NCBI GenBank assembly: GCA_001557505.1
Contig: LSAX01000001.1
Span: forward strand, 2,914,001-2,978,000
DNA: 64,000 bases
From: Reticulascus tulasneorum
Lineage: Eukaryota; Ascomycota; Sordariomycetes; Glomerellales; Reticulascaceae
Direction of reading: 5' to 3'
Shown: piece by piece, positions 1 to 12,547 of the stretch
How the letters are laid out: each line of letters starts with the position of its first letter
Numbering within the stretch: position 1 is the stretch's first letter
Notes under the pieces: generated by a model
What the model was told of the DNA's origin: nothing
Seen by the model: only the letters and a program-made list of their open reading frames with translations
Database searches by the model: none
Program-made: the position numbers and the translations under genes

Positions 1-822
1 CGCTTGTTGCCAGATGACTTGGCAGCAAGAGGCATATCATCATCAGAGTCATCTCTGACAACTTTTTTGGGAGTAGGCTTCTTCGCCTTTGCCTCGTTCG
101 CACGAATGGCCTTGGCCTCCTTCTCGGCCTTCTTCTCGATGCTCGCCTTCTTTTTGGCCAGCTTTGCACCCAATGGCTGATCATCATCAGACGATTCTGG
201 CAACGCAGTTTCCTTGTACGAAGGTGGCAACTTCTTTCCTCTCTTTGCAGTGATGGGTTCGTCGTCCGAGTCAGAGTCAACGGCTGGGTGCTTTGCCTTT
301 TTCCGCTTAGCCTGACAAGATAGTCAGCAACAGTTTTTGGATCCATCTCCTGAGTGTCTCATGTGTAACCTACCAATGGCTCGCCGTCTTCGCTTTCGGA
401 GCCATCTCTGTAGTTGGGCTTGCTCATGGACGAGCGCGATTTTCGTTTCCCAGAGCCATTCGCAGATGGACCATCGACATCCATGGTGTCATCCGTGACA
501 GGACCATGGCGTATAGAGAGGCCTGGTGGGGCAGGTTTTGCCTTCGACGCAGCTCTATCCATGGCTTTGTCCTCGGCTTTCGAAATCCTCGAGGACGATA
601 CTGAGGGTAAAAAAGTCAGCAAGACTTGTAGAATTAGATCGTTCTGGCTTTGAACAGTCGGGTCGCGCGCCACACGCCGCGATGAAAAAAAATTGACACG
701 TCAACAAGGCTAGGACGCCGAGTGCGAGGCATGAATGCGCAAAAAAACACCAACAACTTACACTTACCATGCCCATTTGACCTCGCAAGAGGAACGTCAT
801 CGTCGGAGCTGTCCGAACTCAT
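1..822 (-). CDS. top1: DNA topoisomerase I, N-terminal part (runs off the window)
   Basis: This is the N-terminal, charged and disordered region of eukaryotic type IB DNA topoisomerase, which relaxes supercoils ahead of replication and transcription in the nucleus. Three exons are visible, 822-768, 600-374 and 311 to the window edge, with phase-consistent GTAAGT and GTAGGT introns. The protein opens MSSDSSDDDVPLARSNGH, the start I associate with fungal Top1. It continues with Lys/Glu and Ser-Asp-Asp-rich blocks containing repeated SDDDxPL motifs and basic KKAEKEAK stretches typical of the nuclear-localising N-domain. The core and catalytic tyrosine domains lie outside the window. The gene is divergent from the ATP synthase gamma gene. 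The family call rests on the N-terminus only. Confidence 0.85.
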
Positions 823-1411
823 CGTGTCTCAGTGTTCGGTAGGCGACTCGAGGGAAGCTGACAGGTGAGGGTGAAGGCCCGCACGACGGCGCGAGATCAC
901 GTCTGTCCTGAAAAAGTTGAAAAAGAGTATCTCAAGAGAGATTCTTGCTATTTCAAACGCGGAAAAGGCAGCCGAGATGTGAATCTACCACTTGCCCGTA
1001 TAGACGAAAGAAAACGAGACCTCAGCCGGGTGTGAAAATGTAAAAAAGGAAGAGATCGAAGAAGAGGAATGAGGAGCAGTCGTGCCTTCTTGAATTTCTG
1101 GGGCTGCCCCAGGAGTTAATCAAGTAAGACCGCGCCACGTCACGTGACATATGCAAAGTGCCAAAATCAGGCGGAGGTGCAGTTAGCCGGGTGTCGGGGG
1201 GCCTGTGTGTGTGTGTGTGGTGTGGAGGAAAGAATTGGATGCGGACACAGCCGGTTGAAAATAACCTCGAACCTCACAGTACCTGCAACCCACCTGCTGT
1301 CCCCCTCTGCATCGAACAAACGCAGGCCTCGTCAATTGGTCTCGGAATTAATCGTGATCAATTGAGTCACCCTTCGGCAGAGGCTCAATTTAACCCTCCA
1401 ACTCGACCACA
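823..1411. promoter_or_regulatory. Divergent promoter region between top1 and ATP3
   Basis: This 589 bp gap lies between two start codons that point away from each other, so it should hold both promoters and 5' leaders. A (TG)n tract sits at about 1204-1219. An ATTGG (inverted CCAAT) lies near 1336, about 75 bp before the ATP3 start. No further ORF is convincing. Confidence 0.6.
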
Positions 1412-2580
1412 ATGCTTTCACGGGCGGCAAGACCAGCTTGGAGAGCTGCTGCTTCGGCTCCTTCGCGGTAAGTCGGAACACCCAAAACATGCACCAGCTG
1501 GGGCAATTGGGACGTCGGAAGGAGGACAACTGGAGAGGAAGAGACGAGATTGCGTGTCCCACAAGATGAATTGCTTTTTGATGGAGCTTTACTGATGAAG
1601 GGGACGATACCAGAGTCACGGCCAGCAGCCCCAATGCAGCGGCCACCTACGCAACCCTCCGAGAAATTGAAGGCCGTCTCAAGTCCATCCGCAACATCGA
1701 GAAGATCACCAAGACCATGAAGATCGTAGCCTCGACGAAGCTCAACCGCGCCCAAAAAGCCATGAACGACTCCCGCGTGTACGGCAAGACCTCCAACGAA
1801 GTCTACGATTCCGCCGAGACCAAGTCGCTTGAGGGAGACGACAAGAAGAGCCTGGTGATCGTGTGCAGCTCCGACAAGGGTCTCTGCGGCGGTATTCACT
1901 CTGGTCTGAGCAGGAACATTCGCAAGCTGCTGATCAACCAGCCCAACACCGACCTCGTCATCATCGGCGAGAAATGCAAGGCCCAGCTGTCGCGTTCCAA
2001 CCCCAAGGACATCGTCTTGAACTTCGCCGGTGCCGGAAAGGACGTTCCTACCTTCGGCGATGCTCAGGCCATTGCTGATCAGATTGTTCGGCTGCCTACC
2101 GAGTACTCGGACATCAAGATTATCTACAACCACTTCGTCAATGCTAGCAGCTACGAACCCGCCACCATTGCGGCATTTTCCGAGGAGGCCATTACGCAGT
2201 CCCGTAAGTCTATTAACTTGGAAGATACTGAGTGTGATACCTGACTCTTTTTTACAGCCAACTTCTCCGTTTTCGAGGTTGAGGAGGAGCTTATTCCCAA
2301 CATGCGGGAATATGCCCTTGCCAACTCCCTGTACTGGGCCCTGGCCGAGGGTCACGCCTGCGAAATCTCCGCTCGACGAAATGCCATGGATGTAAGTGAC
2401 TACTCGATTCCTTCGTACATTCGAGATCCTGTAACTGACCCAATTTCTCAGAACGCTTCCAAGAACGCCGGTGAGATGATTGGCAAGTACCAGATTCTCT
2501 ACAACCGAACTCGACAAGCCGTCATTACAGGAGAGTTGGTGGAGATTATTACTGGTGCTACAGCTTCCGAGGACATGTAA
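1412..2580 (+). CDS. ATP3: Mitochondrial F1F0 ATP synthase gamma subunit
   Basis: This is the central rotor shaft of the F1 sector, which couples proton flow to ATP synthesis on the mitochondrial matrix side. Exons are 1412-1467, 1614-2203, 2258-2391 and 2452-2580, giving 302 residues, the usual size for fungal gamma. The N-terminus [17 protein letters not shown] is Arg/Ala-rich with no acidic residue, as in a matrix-targeting presequence. The hallmark segments are present: [20 protein letters not shown] near the start, [12 protein letters not shown] in the middle, and the C-terminal [20 protein letters not shown] helix ending in [12 protein letters not shown]. Start choice is supported by the presequence and a short first exon. 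The 3' end converges on the LSD1 gene. Confidence 0.97.
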
Positions 2581-2945
2581 ATTGGTGGATGCGCAGGCAG
2601 ATGCCATCCCTCTTCCCTTTGTACCAAGTCATCGACCTCAGGCATTGCCCTCGTGTACCAAAGCCTCTTCGAATAAATTTCACTTAGACAAGACCAGATG
2701 GGTCCTGATGCTGAAAAGTGCGATGCTTTGAATGTGTATGCTTCCTATAAAAAGTCCCATATGCACACGCAATTACACAGCAACGAAGTGCCACCGCTAT
2801 TCCTTCCAGAATCAAGAACGGTGCGTATTGGGTATACCCCCCAAACACCGATCCCCCTTGTAGCCTCCATGTCATGCAAATGCAGTTGTTTGAAGAGCAA
2901 GCCCTTCCATATTCCGACACCAAATTTGGTGAACAGATCCCAATG
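2581..2945. other. Shared 3' region of ATP3 and the LSD1 gene
   Basis: This is 365 bp between two convergent stop codons. A canonical AATAAA lies at 2672-2677 on the + strand, about 90 bp after the ATP3 stop, and is the likely ATP3 polyadenylation signal. No gene is seen. Confidence 0.6.
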
Positions 2946-5900
2946 CTAGAACTCCATGTCGCTACCATCACTCTCTGCGTATCTGACCTGCTTGATGCGG
3001 CGCTGCTTTTGAGAGAGACTCCCAGCCTCACCAGATTCTGCCGGAACCGGATCCAGAGGATGTTCCTTCACATATGCGACTCGCACCTCAAGAGCGGCCT
3101 GGTCCCACTTGGCCACCTTCTCGGAGTACTCTCGCACAGCCTCAGCATATGCATTCTTCTGCTCTAATGCTTGATCTTCGTATGGCTTCCTTTCTTCCGC
3201 GGTGGCAGCCTTCCACATCTTGGAAGTCATGACTCGGACCTCGTTGGGTACTGGCTTTTTCTTCCCTGGGTGACGTTCACTCTCACACCTCTTACGAGCC
3301 ACTTCAAAGAATGCCCTGCTATACAATAAATATGCATTGCCCGCAACCTTGCCGGGGCGAGTTGGTCGCTCTCCGAGCTTGGATCTAACATGCTCCGACA
3401 CTTCAATATCGTAAGCCTCGAGACGAGCTTGTACGGGATCCTTGACCTCTGCCGGCTCTTTGCGTTTCTGTAATGAGGCGGGTTCTTTCGGCAAGACCAA
3501 CGGTGATGGGATCTCAATCGGACCCAGGATAGCTTCTAGGACCTCAGAGGCTGCTCGCAGCCCAGATAGGTATGCTCCATGGACGGTCGCCGGGTGGGTG
3601 CCGATAGTATGTTCGCCAGCAAAGAAGAGATTGCCGATCGAACGTGACATTACATCGTAGTCGTCCGGTTGCATGTCAGGCCCTGCCGAAGAATAGCTCC
3701 CTCTGGCAAATCTGTCAGAAGCCCAGCGGGTGACGACGGACTCGATAGGGTAAGGGACGTGTTGACCGAATATGCCGCGGAGAATTAGGGTAGCCTCTTC
3801 AACCAGATTATTGTTGCTATTGTGTTCCGTGTCGAAACCCGCACCTCCCGCCATCAATGCAATGAGACAGGGTAGCCCACTTGTATTCGAGACATTGAAC
3901 CATTGAAAGAATCTGCCACGTTGTGATCCATATTCGCCCTGAACAAGACTATGCCGGTTTGGCGCGTCTCGAAGAGCTCCGAAGATGTGCCTGTCGGTAT
4001 CCCAAAATGGTTCGCTGTAGACCAGTACTACTTTGTTCAGAACTCCAAACCCAATGCGAGTAATTACATCCGTCTTCCATATTGGTAGGGGTGGTTCAAA
4101 CTCGACGCTTCCCTGCTTCAACACACCTAGAGGAATCGTACAGACCACATAGTCTGCTTCAAACTTTGAACCATCATCACATTCAATTATCGCTGGTTCA
4201 TGGCCCTCTTCGCTCACGTAGCGTATCTTCTTGACAGCTGACTTGGTTCTGAGGTCAAGAGAGGTGGGACAATGCAACAACCCCCTTGGAACGCTTTGAT
4301 AGCCGCCAACAATCATTGTGTGCTTTCCTTCCCATTCGTTACCAGCGTCAATGTCCCAGCCGCCGAGACTGAGGTTGTGGAGGCTTGTGGCGTTGCTGTA
4401 CTCTAGGTTGGCAATATGCCAGTTGATCAGCCGGTGATCTTGTGGAGTGAGATCAACTAGATTTCTATATTGAGATATGGCGTCGTCCAGTACTGAGCCA
4501 AGTGTCGAGCTAGGTACTGTCGCAGCTTGGACGAGATCTATGTTATCTTCTCGAGATACACCAGCTTTTAGCGTCCATCCCATCACCTCTGCCTTTTCTG
4601 ATGCCCTAAGTATGGCTGGCGTTCCAGGCTGGTTGTGCACGCGGCCCGTCAACTTGTCAGAGGACACTGGGACGAGATTGACTCGCTCGGGAACACTTTG
4701 CTGTGATACAGGCGGCGCATGGGGAAGAGCGGCCATGGCGGCTTCTGCTTGGCTGATTGTTTTGTGGCCATCCCCTACACTGTCTTTCCCTTCGTTCAAC
4801 AGATCTCGATTGCCTTCAATGAGCTTTGACGGTTGAGATTTGAATTTGAACTCGCTAACACGATCTAAGCAATCATTGTAGAGCTTTTCAACGAGTTGAT
4901 CTCTGACACCGTCCACAGATTTGCCGTTGGAATCATATATTGTCGTGTCTGGGGTAAGGGCATGATATGGCAGACTCAGTTGACCCCGGACAAGGATGTT
5001 CATCGGGTTGCCTCGCTCGAATCCTGTAATGATCATGCCTCCCATTTCGGCTGTGCACCTCTCTCCCGTGAACGAAGTGGGATGCATCGCCGGTTTAGTT
5101 TTGAATTCTCGGGAGTACACTCGTCCGCCAACGCGACTCCTTCCTTCTATTACAACCACTCTTGGTGGCTCCTCTCCAAGACTGTGAAAACGATCGTAGT
5201 ATTGTTTGAACAAGCCTTCCAAGTGTCTCGCGCAACCAAGACCGGACATACCAGCACCGATCACAGCAATTGTCTTTCTTTTCTTGGCTGGTCTATCTTG
5301 CTCATCTCGTGGACTCGTTTGCGGGAATTCCACACAACCGTAGTTGATATAGCCCCGGCGGACAAGCCAGTCGTAGCATATACTTGCAACATCGAACCAC
5401 CGTGCGTTTGCGCATCCGACTGCCTCTTCGCGAGCGACTGCCATGCGCGGGTTGTTGATCCACAGACGGAGTATTCCATTTCTGACATTGAGGTAGGTTG
5501 TAACTTGGACATGAGTTATATGCTGCCTCAGCATCAAGTACTCCTCTGGATGAAGCGCATATGGATTAAGCCTTGAAGATTCCGCTGCCTCGATGCATTG
5601 TCTCGCATATTCATACCCGGCAAGATCCGAAGGAACTGAAGATTTTGGTTTGACATCGAATGTGTTTCTCGGGGTTTCGGATGACTGGATAGGTTCCGTA
5701 GATGGCACAAGTGCCTCTCTCATGCCATCCAAGTCAACAGGGGTGGTAGCCTTACTGGAGATGGATGATGGTATGGATGACAGTTCGGACTGATCTGTTA
5801 GATTCGACAAAGGCGATGCGAATGAGTCGTGCGCCGAGTCGGCTAAGCCGGCATGGAGTGAGTTTGTCGGGGCCTCTTCCACTGCTGCCTCAACCCTATC

Positions 5901-6298
5901 AAACGTTAGGACAACAATCCAGAGAATTTATACGGTGGAAATGAGTCGGCTGCAGGCGGTATTGCCTGAGGAGATGGAAGATGGCCTACGTACTCGACAT
6001 CTGATAGCCCACTTGACTGCATCTCCGGCTCGTCCGAAACCGGGCTATCGAGATCCATGTTGTCGGTCCAGACGATGATCTCTGGAGCAATCTCTGATAT
6101 CGCCTCCGAGGAGAGTCGACTGCTTTCAGATGATGGCGTAATATTCGCGTGGCGGGAGGGCGGCAATCGACTCTTGGCGGAGGACGCCCTCGATGAAGAG
6201 AGGTCTGATATATGTGAATCCAGTTCCCGAAATCCCACAAGAGAACCCTTTCCAAAACCACTTTCCTGTTTGACCCGGGTCCTTAAACTCGTTCTCAT
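2946..6298 (-). CDS. lsd1: LSD1/KDM1-type histone lysine demethylase with C-terminal HMG box
   Basis: This is an FAD-dependent amine oxidase expected to remove methyl groups from histone H3 lysines in the nucleus. There are two exons, 6298-5994 and 5895-2946, joined by a GTACGT..TAG intron, giving about 1084 residues. A disordered Ser-rich N-terminus leads to a SWIRM domain (about 196-291). The Rossmann dinucleotide site VIGAGMSGLGCARHLEG sits near 315. The long amine-oxidase domain contains GVLNKVVLVY, whose Lys matches the FAD-contacting catalytic lysine of human LSD1, and the FAD-closing motif GEHTIGTHPATVHGAYLSG. An HMG-type box follows at about 960-1050. The tower insertion of animal LSD1 is not obvious. 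HMG-bearing LSD1 is known from fungi. A TATATATA element lies about 45 bp upstream of the start. Confidence 0.93.
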
Positions 6299-7128
6299 TG
6301 TACAGGGTTCGATGGTGACGGATATTATGATGGGTTGGTGTATATATAGAGATGGGGTCTAGACAGACCACAACGGCAGGTATGGCTCGGCCTCAATCCC
6401 GTTCAAAGTGTGATACATGTGCTTGGGGCCGAAGCAGAGAGCATCGTGGACCAATCCCAATCGATTTTGAGGAATCTACTCAGTCGAATCAGTCAATGGG
6501 AATTGATCTCTCTCACCACTTATACCCGATATAAGAACAGAGCTCTCACTGACCTTGACTGTACGCTGTAACAGTAGCTACGGGGCCAGCCGCATTGCTC
6601 TGGGCGGAAACGTGATGGTCCGACTCATCAAACAAGCGGATTGATTCGAGACGGTATACAGATAGTATGCTGCTACCGTACAAGTTGAATTGTTGCAGAA
6701 GAGTCTAAATATGATTATGAATATGGGGTCGGTATAGAAATCCATGATCCCGCTCCTCGACCACCCGAACTCCACTCGTAGAGCCGAAACGATATTGCAA
6801 TCACGTGAGGTCCCTTCAGCTAGCTGCGCAGGCCACTTTCAGCACATTTGCTCCAACCTAATCTGTCCTGCCTCCCTCCCTTGACTCTTGAGAGATCTGA
6901 CTCGAGGATGATTTAATTTTCTCGCAGCATTATTGCTGGCCGATTGCGTGTCATATTTTATGAAAGTAGTACGGATGCTTCCGGGCAAGCCGCATTTGGA
7001 TGCACACCGAAGTTCTTCCAAGCACTCATACATAGAACGATTATGACTAGATCGCGGTTATGCCTCTTTTCAAACAGCTAAGTCCGCCAACGATGCTCGT
7101 CCTGTCGCATATATTTGATACGTCCTCG
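6299..7128. promoter_or_regulatory. LSD1 promoter and Vps33 3' region, with a TATA element
   Basis: This 830 bp interval separates two minus-strand genes. TATATATA at 6341-6348 is symmetric and lies 43-50 bp upstream of the LSD1 start codon, a plausible TATA or leader element. The remainder holds only short unrelated ORFs. Confidence 0.5.
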
Positions 7129-9437
7129 CTACGCCGTATCTACTGGCTTGCTTTGTTTAGCATATGACTCTTTCTCAATTGCAGAGTCCATCATTTTGTT
7201 CCCGCTAATAATTGAGGTCGTGCAGATGACAATGTTCCTTCGAGCTACGTCAAACAATCAGCATTGGGACCGGTCATAGCATCGGGGTGATTGATACGAA
7301 CCTTCTTCCTGCTTCGCTATGAATCGCAGAGCTGCGATCTCTGTGAACGTGATTCCTCCAACGAAGACCACGAATACCGTTTGTTTCTCTCCGCCTCCAG
7401 AGAGCAGCGCCCGAGCCTTGACTGCCTTGTCCTCGCCTTTTTGGAGCTCATAGAAAGTCTGCCCGCGGACATGCTTGACAGCTTCGTCGAATCCATGCCA
7501 GCCTTGCGCCGCAGACGAGCTGGTGGTGCCGGTGACGCCGTTCCCTTTCGTGACTGTCAGCAGGTACTGTTTTTGTAGGACGCATTGCACCAGCCGGACA
7601 GAAAGCGGAGCGTAGCCACTATACACGTAGGCAATATCGTTGGGATCATCTTCTTTGACCTCGTCAACAATCAGTCGGAGTAGTTTTCGTAGATATGCGT
7701 AGTTAGTCTTGTTTCCCGTGCCACCAGAAGCCCCGCTCATCGGTATCATCCCAGCCAGCGGTGAAGAACGCGATAGGAATAATTGGAGTTTCTCCAGTCG
7801 GTCCAAAGTCAATATGTGTTGGTAGCCATATCCCTCTAAGATTAGTCGTTTAAATTGATCAAACTCTTTTGGCTTGATCCCCCCTGATATGCATGAATAG
7901 ATGCAGAGTAATCTCAGTATCTCCGGCAACGGCGTGTCGCGAGCAATCAACTCTTCAATCGCATCGAATTGCGAGGACGGGTCTGCCCCGGCAGCCAAGT
8001 TTTGCTGAACCTCCAGCAACCCTTTGAACTGATCAGTCCTTGTATACTTGATGATCTCCTCTGCCAGTCCAGTATGTATTCTCAGGCTCTGTTGCTCAGC
8101 TTGGTAGCCTGGTAGTTTGCTGACAAAATCCTTCAATTCGGCGATCGACTTCGTACTGTTTCGACTCTCGTAGTCGCTTTGGAGTTTCTGGAGCCGTCGA
8201 GCAACTTTGTTGAGTAGGCTTCCGACGATTGCAAAATTGGTGTCGCGGAGCTGTTCGTATAACTTGTCTGAGGAATCCAGCTGAATCTTTCGTTTCCTCG
8301 CCTGGGCACTGGTCGCCGAAGATTGAGCCGGAGCTCCTACGACGGTTGTATCCACCTCGGCTTGGTTATTCTGAATACCAAATATCTCATCAATCAACCC
8401 TTCATAAGTGAGTTGGGTCAGCAAAGGGGTGACGAAATCGACCTCGCGATCAATAATGATGACGCTCTCGCTTGTTGTACTTGGTGTCAAGCCTACTCGA
8501 TTGATCTCGTTCGTGTCTTCTCCTGCTAATATTTCTTGTCGCATTCGAACAAGGAGCTCTGCTACTCGTTTCGCATTATCGCCCTTGCCAATTATTCGAG
8601 GGAATAGCCCATGATCCTGCTGAATCCCCATCAAGGCTTTGGCGAGCAGAAAGTTGGGCGTCACGTCTTTTGACAAGTAAAGATCCTGGAACGATTCGTC
8701 CAATTCTAGGGAGAGCACATCCTTTTCCAACGGAAACAAGAAGAGGGGCAGCTCGGCGATGTTCACGTCTCCTAGGACTCCAGCCTCTTCCAGCTGCTTG
8801 TCCGAGACCAGCGTTCGGCGGGGCACCCAGAAGATATGAAATTCATGGCCGGTCTGACTTTCGCGTTGTATTCGTCGTATCTGCTCTTAACGAATGTCAG
8901 CACATTACGATAGCATCTACTGCAAGCCTTGTGACGGAGGTAGCCTTGGAAGCTCAACTTCGACAGTATATGTATGGCTCATCACAAACATTGAGGAATT
9001 GGGATCTTCTCCGAGGTTTGCTTTAGAGCCATGATATCTGAATTCGTTCCCGCTTCCCTGGCTTATGATTTATCGTTGAGGGGATGGATGGGACAGCTAA
9101 CCTGCTATGGTCTGAGCATGACGGGCGCACTCTCCCCGAGCTATGAAAACGATATTCCGCTGTGTTGTGTCGGCATTCTTGTTCTCGAGGAAGAAGAATT
9201 TGTCGACGCCATATTCTTGTAATGTGGCAACCTTGACAACGGTTCCAATGGGCCCGGCTAGGCTGCGCTCAAGAATCACATTCTTCTTGCCACGGACCTG
9301 GTGACACCAAATGCTTTAGCTTGAGGACATGGCGGTGGAGGCCGGACAGCCTTACTTACTCCCTCGAGCAGATTGAGTAAGTCCTTTCGTGCCTTATCTC
9401 TGACCTGTTCAGTACTAAACCCGGGACGAGGAGCCAT
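7129..9437 (-). CDS. vps33: Vacuolar protein sorting protein Vps33 (Sec1/Munc18 family)
   Basis: This is the SM-family subunit of the HOPS/CORVET tethering complexes, which chaperones SNARE assembly at the vacuole and endosome. Exons are 9437-9360, 9297-9102, 8885-7302 and 7244-7129, encoding 657 residues, close to yeast Vps33. Sec1-family segments are visible: the early block GPIGTVVKVATLQEYGVDKF, FFLENKNADTTQRNIVF, and IIIDREVDFVTPLLTQLTYEGLIDE, which is the domain-2 signature. Near the C-terminus are VFVVFVGGITFTEIAALRF and NIVICTTSIISG. The start at MAPRPGF was chosen because exon 1 splices in phase into conserved sequence. The third intron (9101-8886) is about 215 bp, long for this window, and I cannot exclude a small exon within it. 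Confidence 0.93.
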
Positions 9438-10211
9438 GTTGAGCTCCCCGGGTGGGTGAGATGGTGGCAATGAATGCGGTTTTGGCTATTCGGAGCATGG
9501 GTGAAAGAGAAGAGGTCCCGTTGGAGCTTCCAGCTTGTTGGATGCGAAATTACAGCATGTGCATCGGCGGGGTAGGCATCTCGGCTCTTAGTGGGAGCCT
9601 GGGGGGTTCCCTCACGCGCTAAACGCTTCAGTCACTGAATCCCTGTCATCATGACGGGATTGCATGGAAAGTTCGCCATGCAGTCCGTACTCAAATCTAT
9701 ACATGTCTTCTCAGCCATTCTTCTAGCTTCACAGGTTCAACCTCGTGGGAGCAAGTCCCTAAAAGTGGCCTCTCTAATTCCCCCTGAGTCTGCTGAAGGA
9801 ATAAAATTGCATTATCCTGACTTCTCTAATGCTTTATAGCAAAGAAGAAAGCCACCACAACTGACCGGACTGCTTCTGTGTTTCAATTTCTCTATTCGAG
9901 ACCCCAAACCGACAAGTTCCTTAACCGCCAGGACGTCACAATATCACTGGATAAGCCAGCGACGGCCTGGATGCTTTGCGTAACCAATACTTGAATGAAT
10001 GCTCTGATGGCCTGGTGCATGGAAGCCCTCGGAGAATCAATACTGCTCGTATTTCCATCCCTATGCCCCTGATATAGAGATTAACAACTCCAAAACACTC
10101 AGACGAACTCTGCCAGAGTCTCATATGCATTCCCAGACCCAGATTCCCTTCCCTTCGAATCAAGCAAACGCCAGAACAAACCCCACCCTCCTAAATCATG
10201 CTCGCTGCGCT
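9438..10211. other. Gene-free interval between vps33 and the UBC gene
   Basis: This is 774 bp containing the vps33 promoter (right after 9437 on the minus strand) and the 3' region of the ubiquitin-conjugating enzyme gene. I see only short ORFs without family resemblance and no RNA gene. Confidence 0.5.
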
Positions 10212-10805
10212 CTAAACGGTGTTGTCGTGGTAATAGAAGTCGATATCGCGCGGCCGTAGTCTGTTCCCCTTTACGAACTCTTCATCTCCAGGAGGTCGCT
10301 CGTTCTTGGTGTTTCCAGTCAGCATGCTTTGTATGCTCATGCAGACGCTCTCGACATTTTGCACCGGACTCCAGCCCTGGTTTCCCAGCAGGTCCAGGCA
10401 GATGATTCCATTGGAGTATATATGGGGATGCATCGGAATCGGTCGATCGGTAATTTTGACGAACGTGACTTCGGGTGGTTCTGTAGAATGTTTAGTAACG
10501 ATAGTCCATTGAGCCTCTAGCCGAACTACAAGCGAACTTACCGATCGGGTACTGAGCCGAAAACTTGAACTTCAATCTGTATATTTCATTCCGATACAGG
10601 GGATTCTCGTCCAACACCCTAATATCCAAAAACCACTCCTCGAAGTTGTCCGCCGAGACCAGGTCGATACCTGGCGGGAGGCTGTTGTTGAGCTACAGAG
10701 AACTCGTCAGCGCCTCGGCCTTTCGTTGCCTGAAGCCTGAAAGGAGGATGAGCAAACCTTGGTCAGCTCTTTCGCAAGTCGTTTTGCAGCAAAACTACTC
10801 GCCAT
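10212..10805 (-). CDS. UBE2W-like ubiquitin-conjugating enzyme (E2)
   Basis: This is a compact E2 of 155 residues that should carry ubiquitin as a thioester on its active-site cysteine. Exons are 10805-10758, 10692-10542 and 10480-10212. The N-terminal helix (AAKRLAKELTK), the FEEWFLDIRV strand, the YPIEPPEVTFVK turn and the active-site block HPHIYSNGIICLDLL are all present, with Cys in ICL as the catalytic residue. HPH replaces the usual HPN, and the C-terminus ends RDIDFYYHDNTV. Both traits match the UBE2W branch (fission yeast Ubc16), which in animals modifies protein N-termini. Assigning that activity here is inference from family traits. Confidence 0.9.
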
Positions 10806-12547
10806 TGTGGTGGTAAGCAAGCACTGCCTCTTGTGCCTGGGGCCGGGAAATGCGCAACTGTTGCGACGGGGAGGTCGCGGGGTAGACGAAGTTCGATATT
10901 GGAACGGATTTGTCTGTTGGTGGAAGATAGAGGCGGAGGCGATGGGGTCTCGGAAATATCCTTGTAGCGCTGTAGTCAAAGTACCTTACGTAGTGTTTGG
11001 AGACAGCACAGACGGTTCGCGAATGCAGCACCGGTCGCAAGCAGGTGAATCAGAAGCAGAAGGAAGCAAAAGTCGAAGTCTGTAACAGATTCCAAGGCAT
11101 GGGTCGCGGGGGTGATTAGCGGGACGTGGTGAATGTTTGCCTTGACGGAGCCTTTAGTTATGCTTCGGCCTGGATGTAAATGGGATGTGACTCTCATGCA
11201 TCAGAAGGCAGATCCACCAAGCTGGGCAAGCTTGTCGCCAGTGCCTGCAACCTAAGGTATTACATACGTGCATACTTTTGCCAACCTACATCTTCTCCCT
11301 ACGGTAAGCGCTTGCAGGATGCTTCGTCGATTGGTTCTAGACTTTGGACAGTTGAAGAGTGGCTGGCCCCAAGTGGGCGAGCGGGCAGATGTAGACATGC
11401 ACTAAGTGGAGGCTGGTGCCACCGCTGCCTGATAGAACAATGAACCTCTTGTACGAAATGACTCGTTTCGGACCCAAGTGCAGCAAAATGCATACATATC
11501 CTGATCCTTTGTGTCATTCACCAGCCTAACCAAGAGTCAGTACCATAGTTGGTGTCTTTGCAACAGCACAGAGTACTAGGTATATATCTCTACATGAAGT
11601 GAAGTGGCAGACAGCCAGAATTATTTGCTGCTATGTTCACATGGTTGTAGTGTGTTCCCAAAGTCACACCAGGCAAGGGCTCTTATTATTTCCTCTATTC
11701 TCAGGTTCATCAAGCCTTTGCCGCAACTTCGTACCACCTACGGAGTAGTACTGCTAGATGACTTCATTGCTGATCCATGACGGTGCCCGGCACAATCGGC
11801 CGACGGGAGTAGAGATAGGTCCAGTATCTATGTCCCTAACCGACGTAAACACTAGCGAACGCAGTGAGGGAGCCCACTGAAAAAGCATCCCCGTCCGCCC
11901 ATCGTCCAGCCCTACAGCCTGATGGGAAACCCCTAACCACCCTGGGGGGTCACGGCAAATTTACAGCCACAATCGGGCCTGGAAATGCTGTGCTAGGCCA
12001 CCCCCTTAGTAGAAAGCAGCTCGAGTCCCATATCCCAATAGAGAGAATCACGGTCATCCCGCCGCCCATCTTTGCTCTGCCCCTCCCCGCTTGCGGCTGA
12101 GCCTCCTCTTCCATACCATTCGGGACACCAGAACCTGTTCAACCCATCCCAGACAAGGCTTTCTTACTTTTCGTTTTTTTTTGCTGTCGGGTGCCTCTTT
12201 CGACGGTACTTCTCAGTCATATTCGCATACTTCATCACCGTATGCCAATTCTTTATTGGAGCTCGCTCTGTCTGTCTGTTTGTCTATCTGTCTAAACAGC
12301 TCTATTACCCCACCCCACCTCGCCATCGCCCAAGGCTGCGTCTCCCAGCTATCGCACAACTCAGACCTCTGTTCACAGCACTCTTGCTTCAATCCTCGGC
12401 CATAACAAGAGCTCCACCCCGTGCCTTCTCTATTCATCACTGTTTAGATCCAGCTTCACTTCCAGAGAGGCGGCGCATCTCCTGCCTTCCATCCACCACC
12501 CGTCTTTCCGCTCGAGATCAATCGTTCCTACCCCACCTCTGCCCAAG
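10806..12547. promoter_or_regulatory. Divergent promoter between the UBC gene and the CaM kinase
   Basis: This is 1742 bp separating two divergent start codons. The last 450 bp before the kinase start are strongly pyrimidine-rich, as in long fungal 5' leaders, and include an imperfect (TCTG)n tract at 12267-12293. No ORF in the gap resembles a known protein. Confidence 0.5.

Noticed and set aside
1390..2607. 405-codon minus-strand ORF antisense to the whole ATP synthase gamma gene
   Set aside because: It runs through the opposite strand of exons and introns alike and has no domain. The + strand gene is certain, so this is a codon-bias shadow.
4896..5576. 226-codon + strand ORF inside the LSD1 gene
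   Set aside because: Antisense to the amine-oxidase/SWIRM coding region with no family features.
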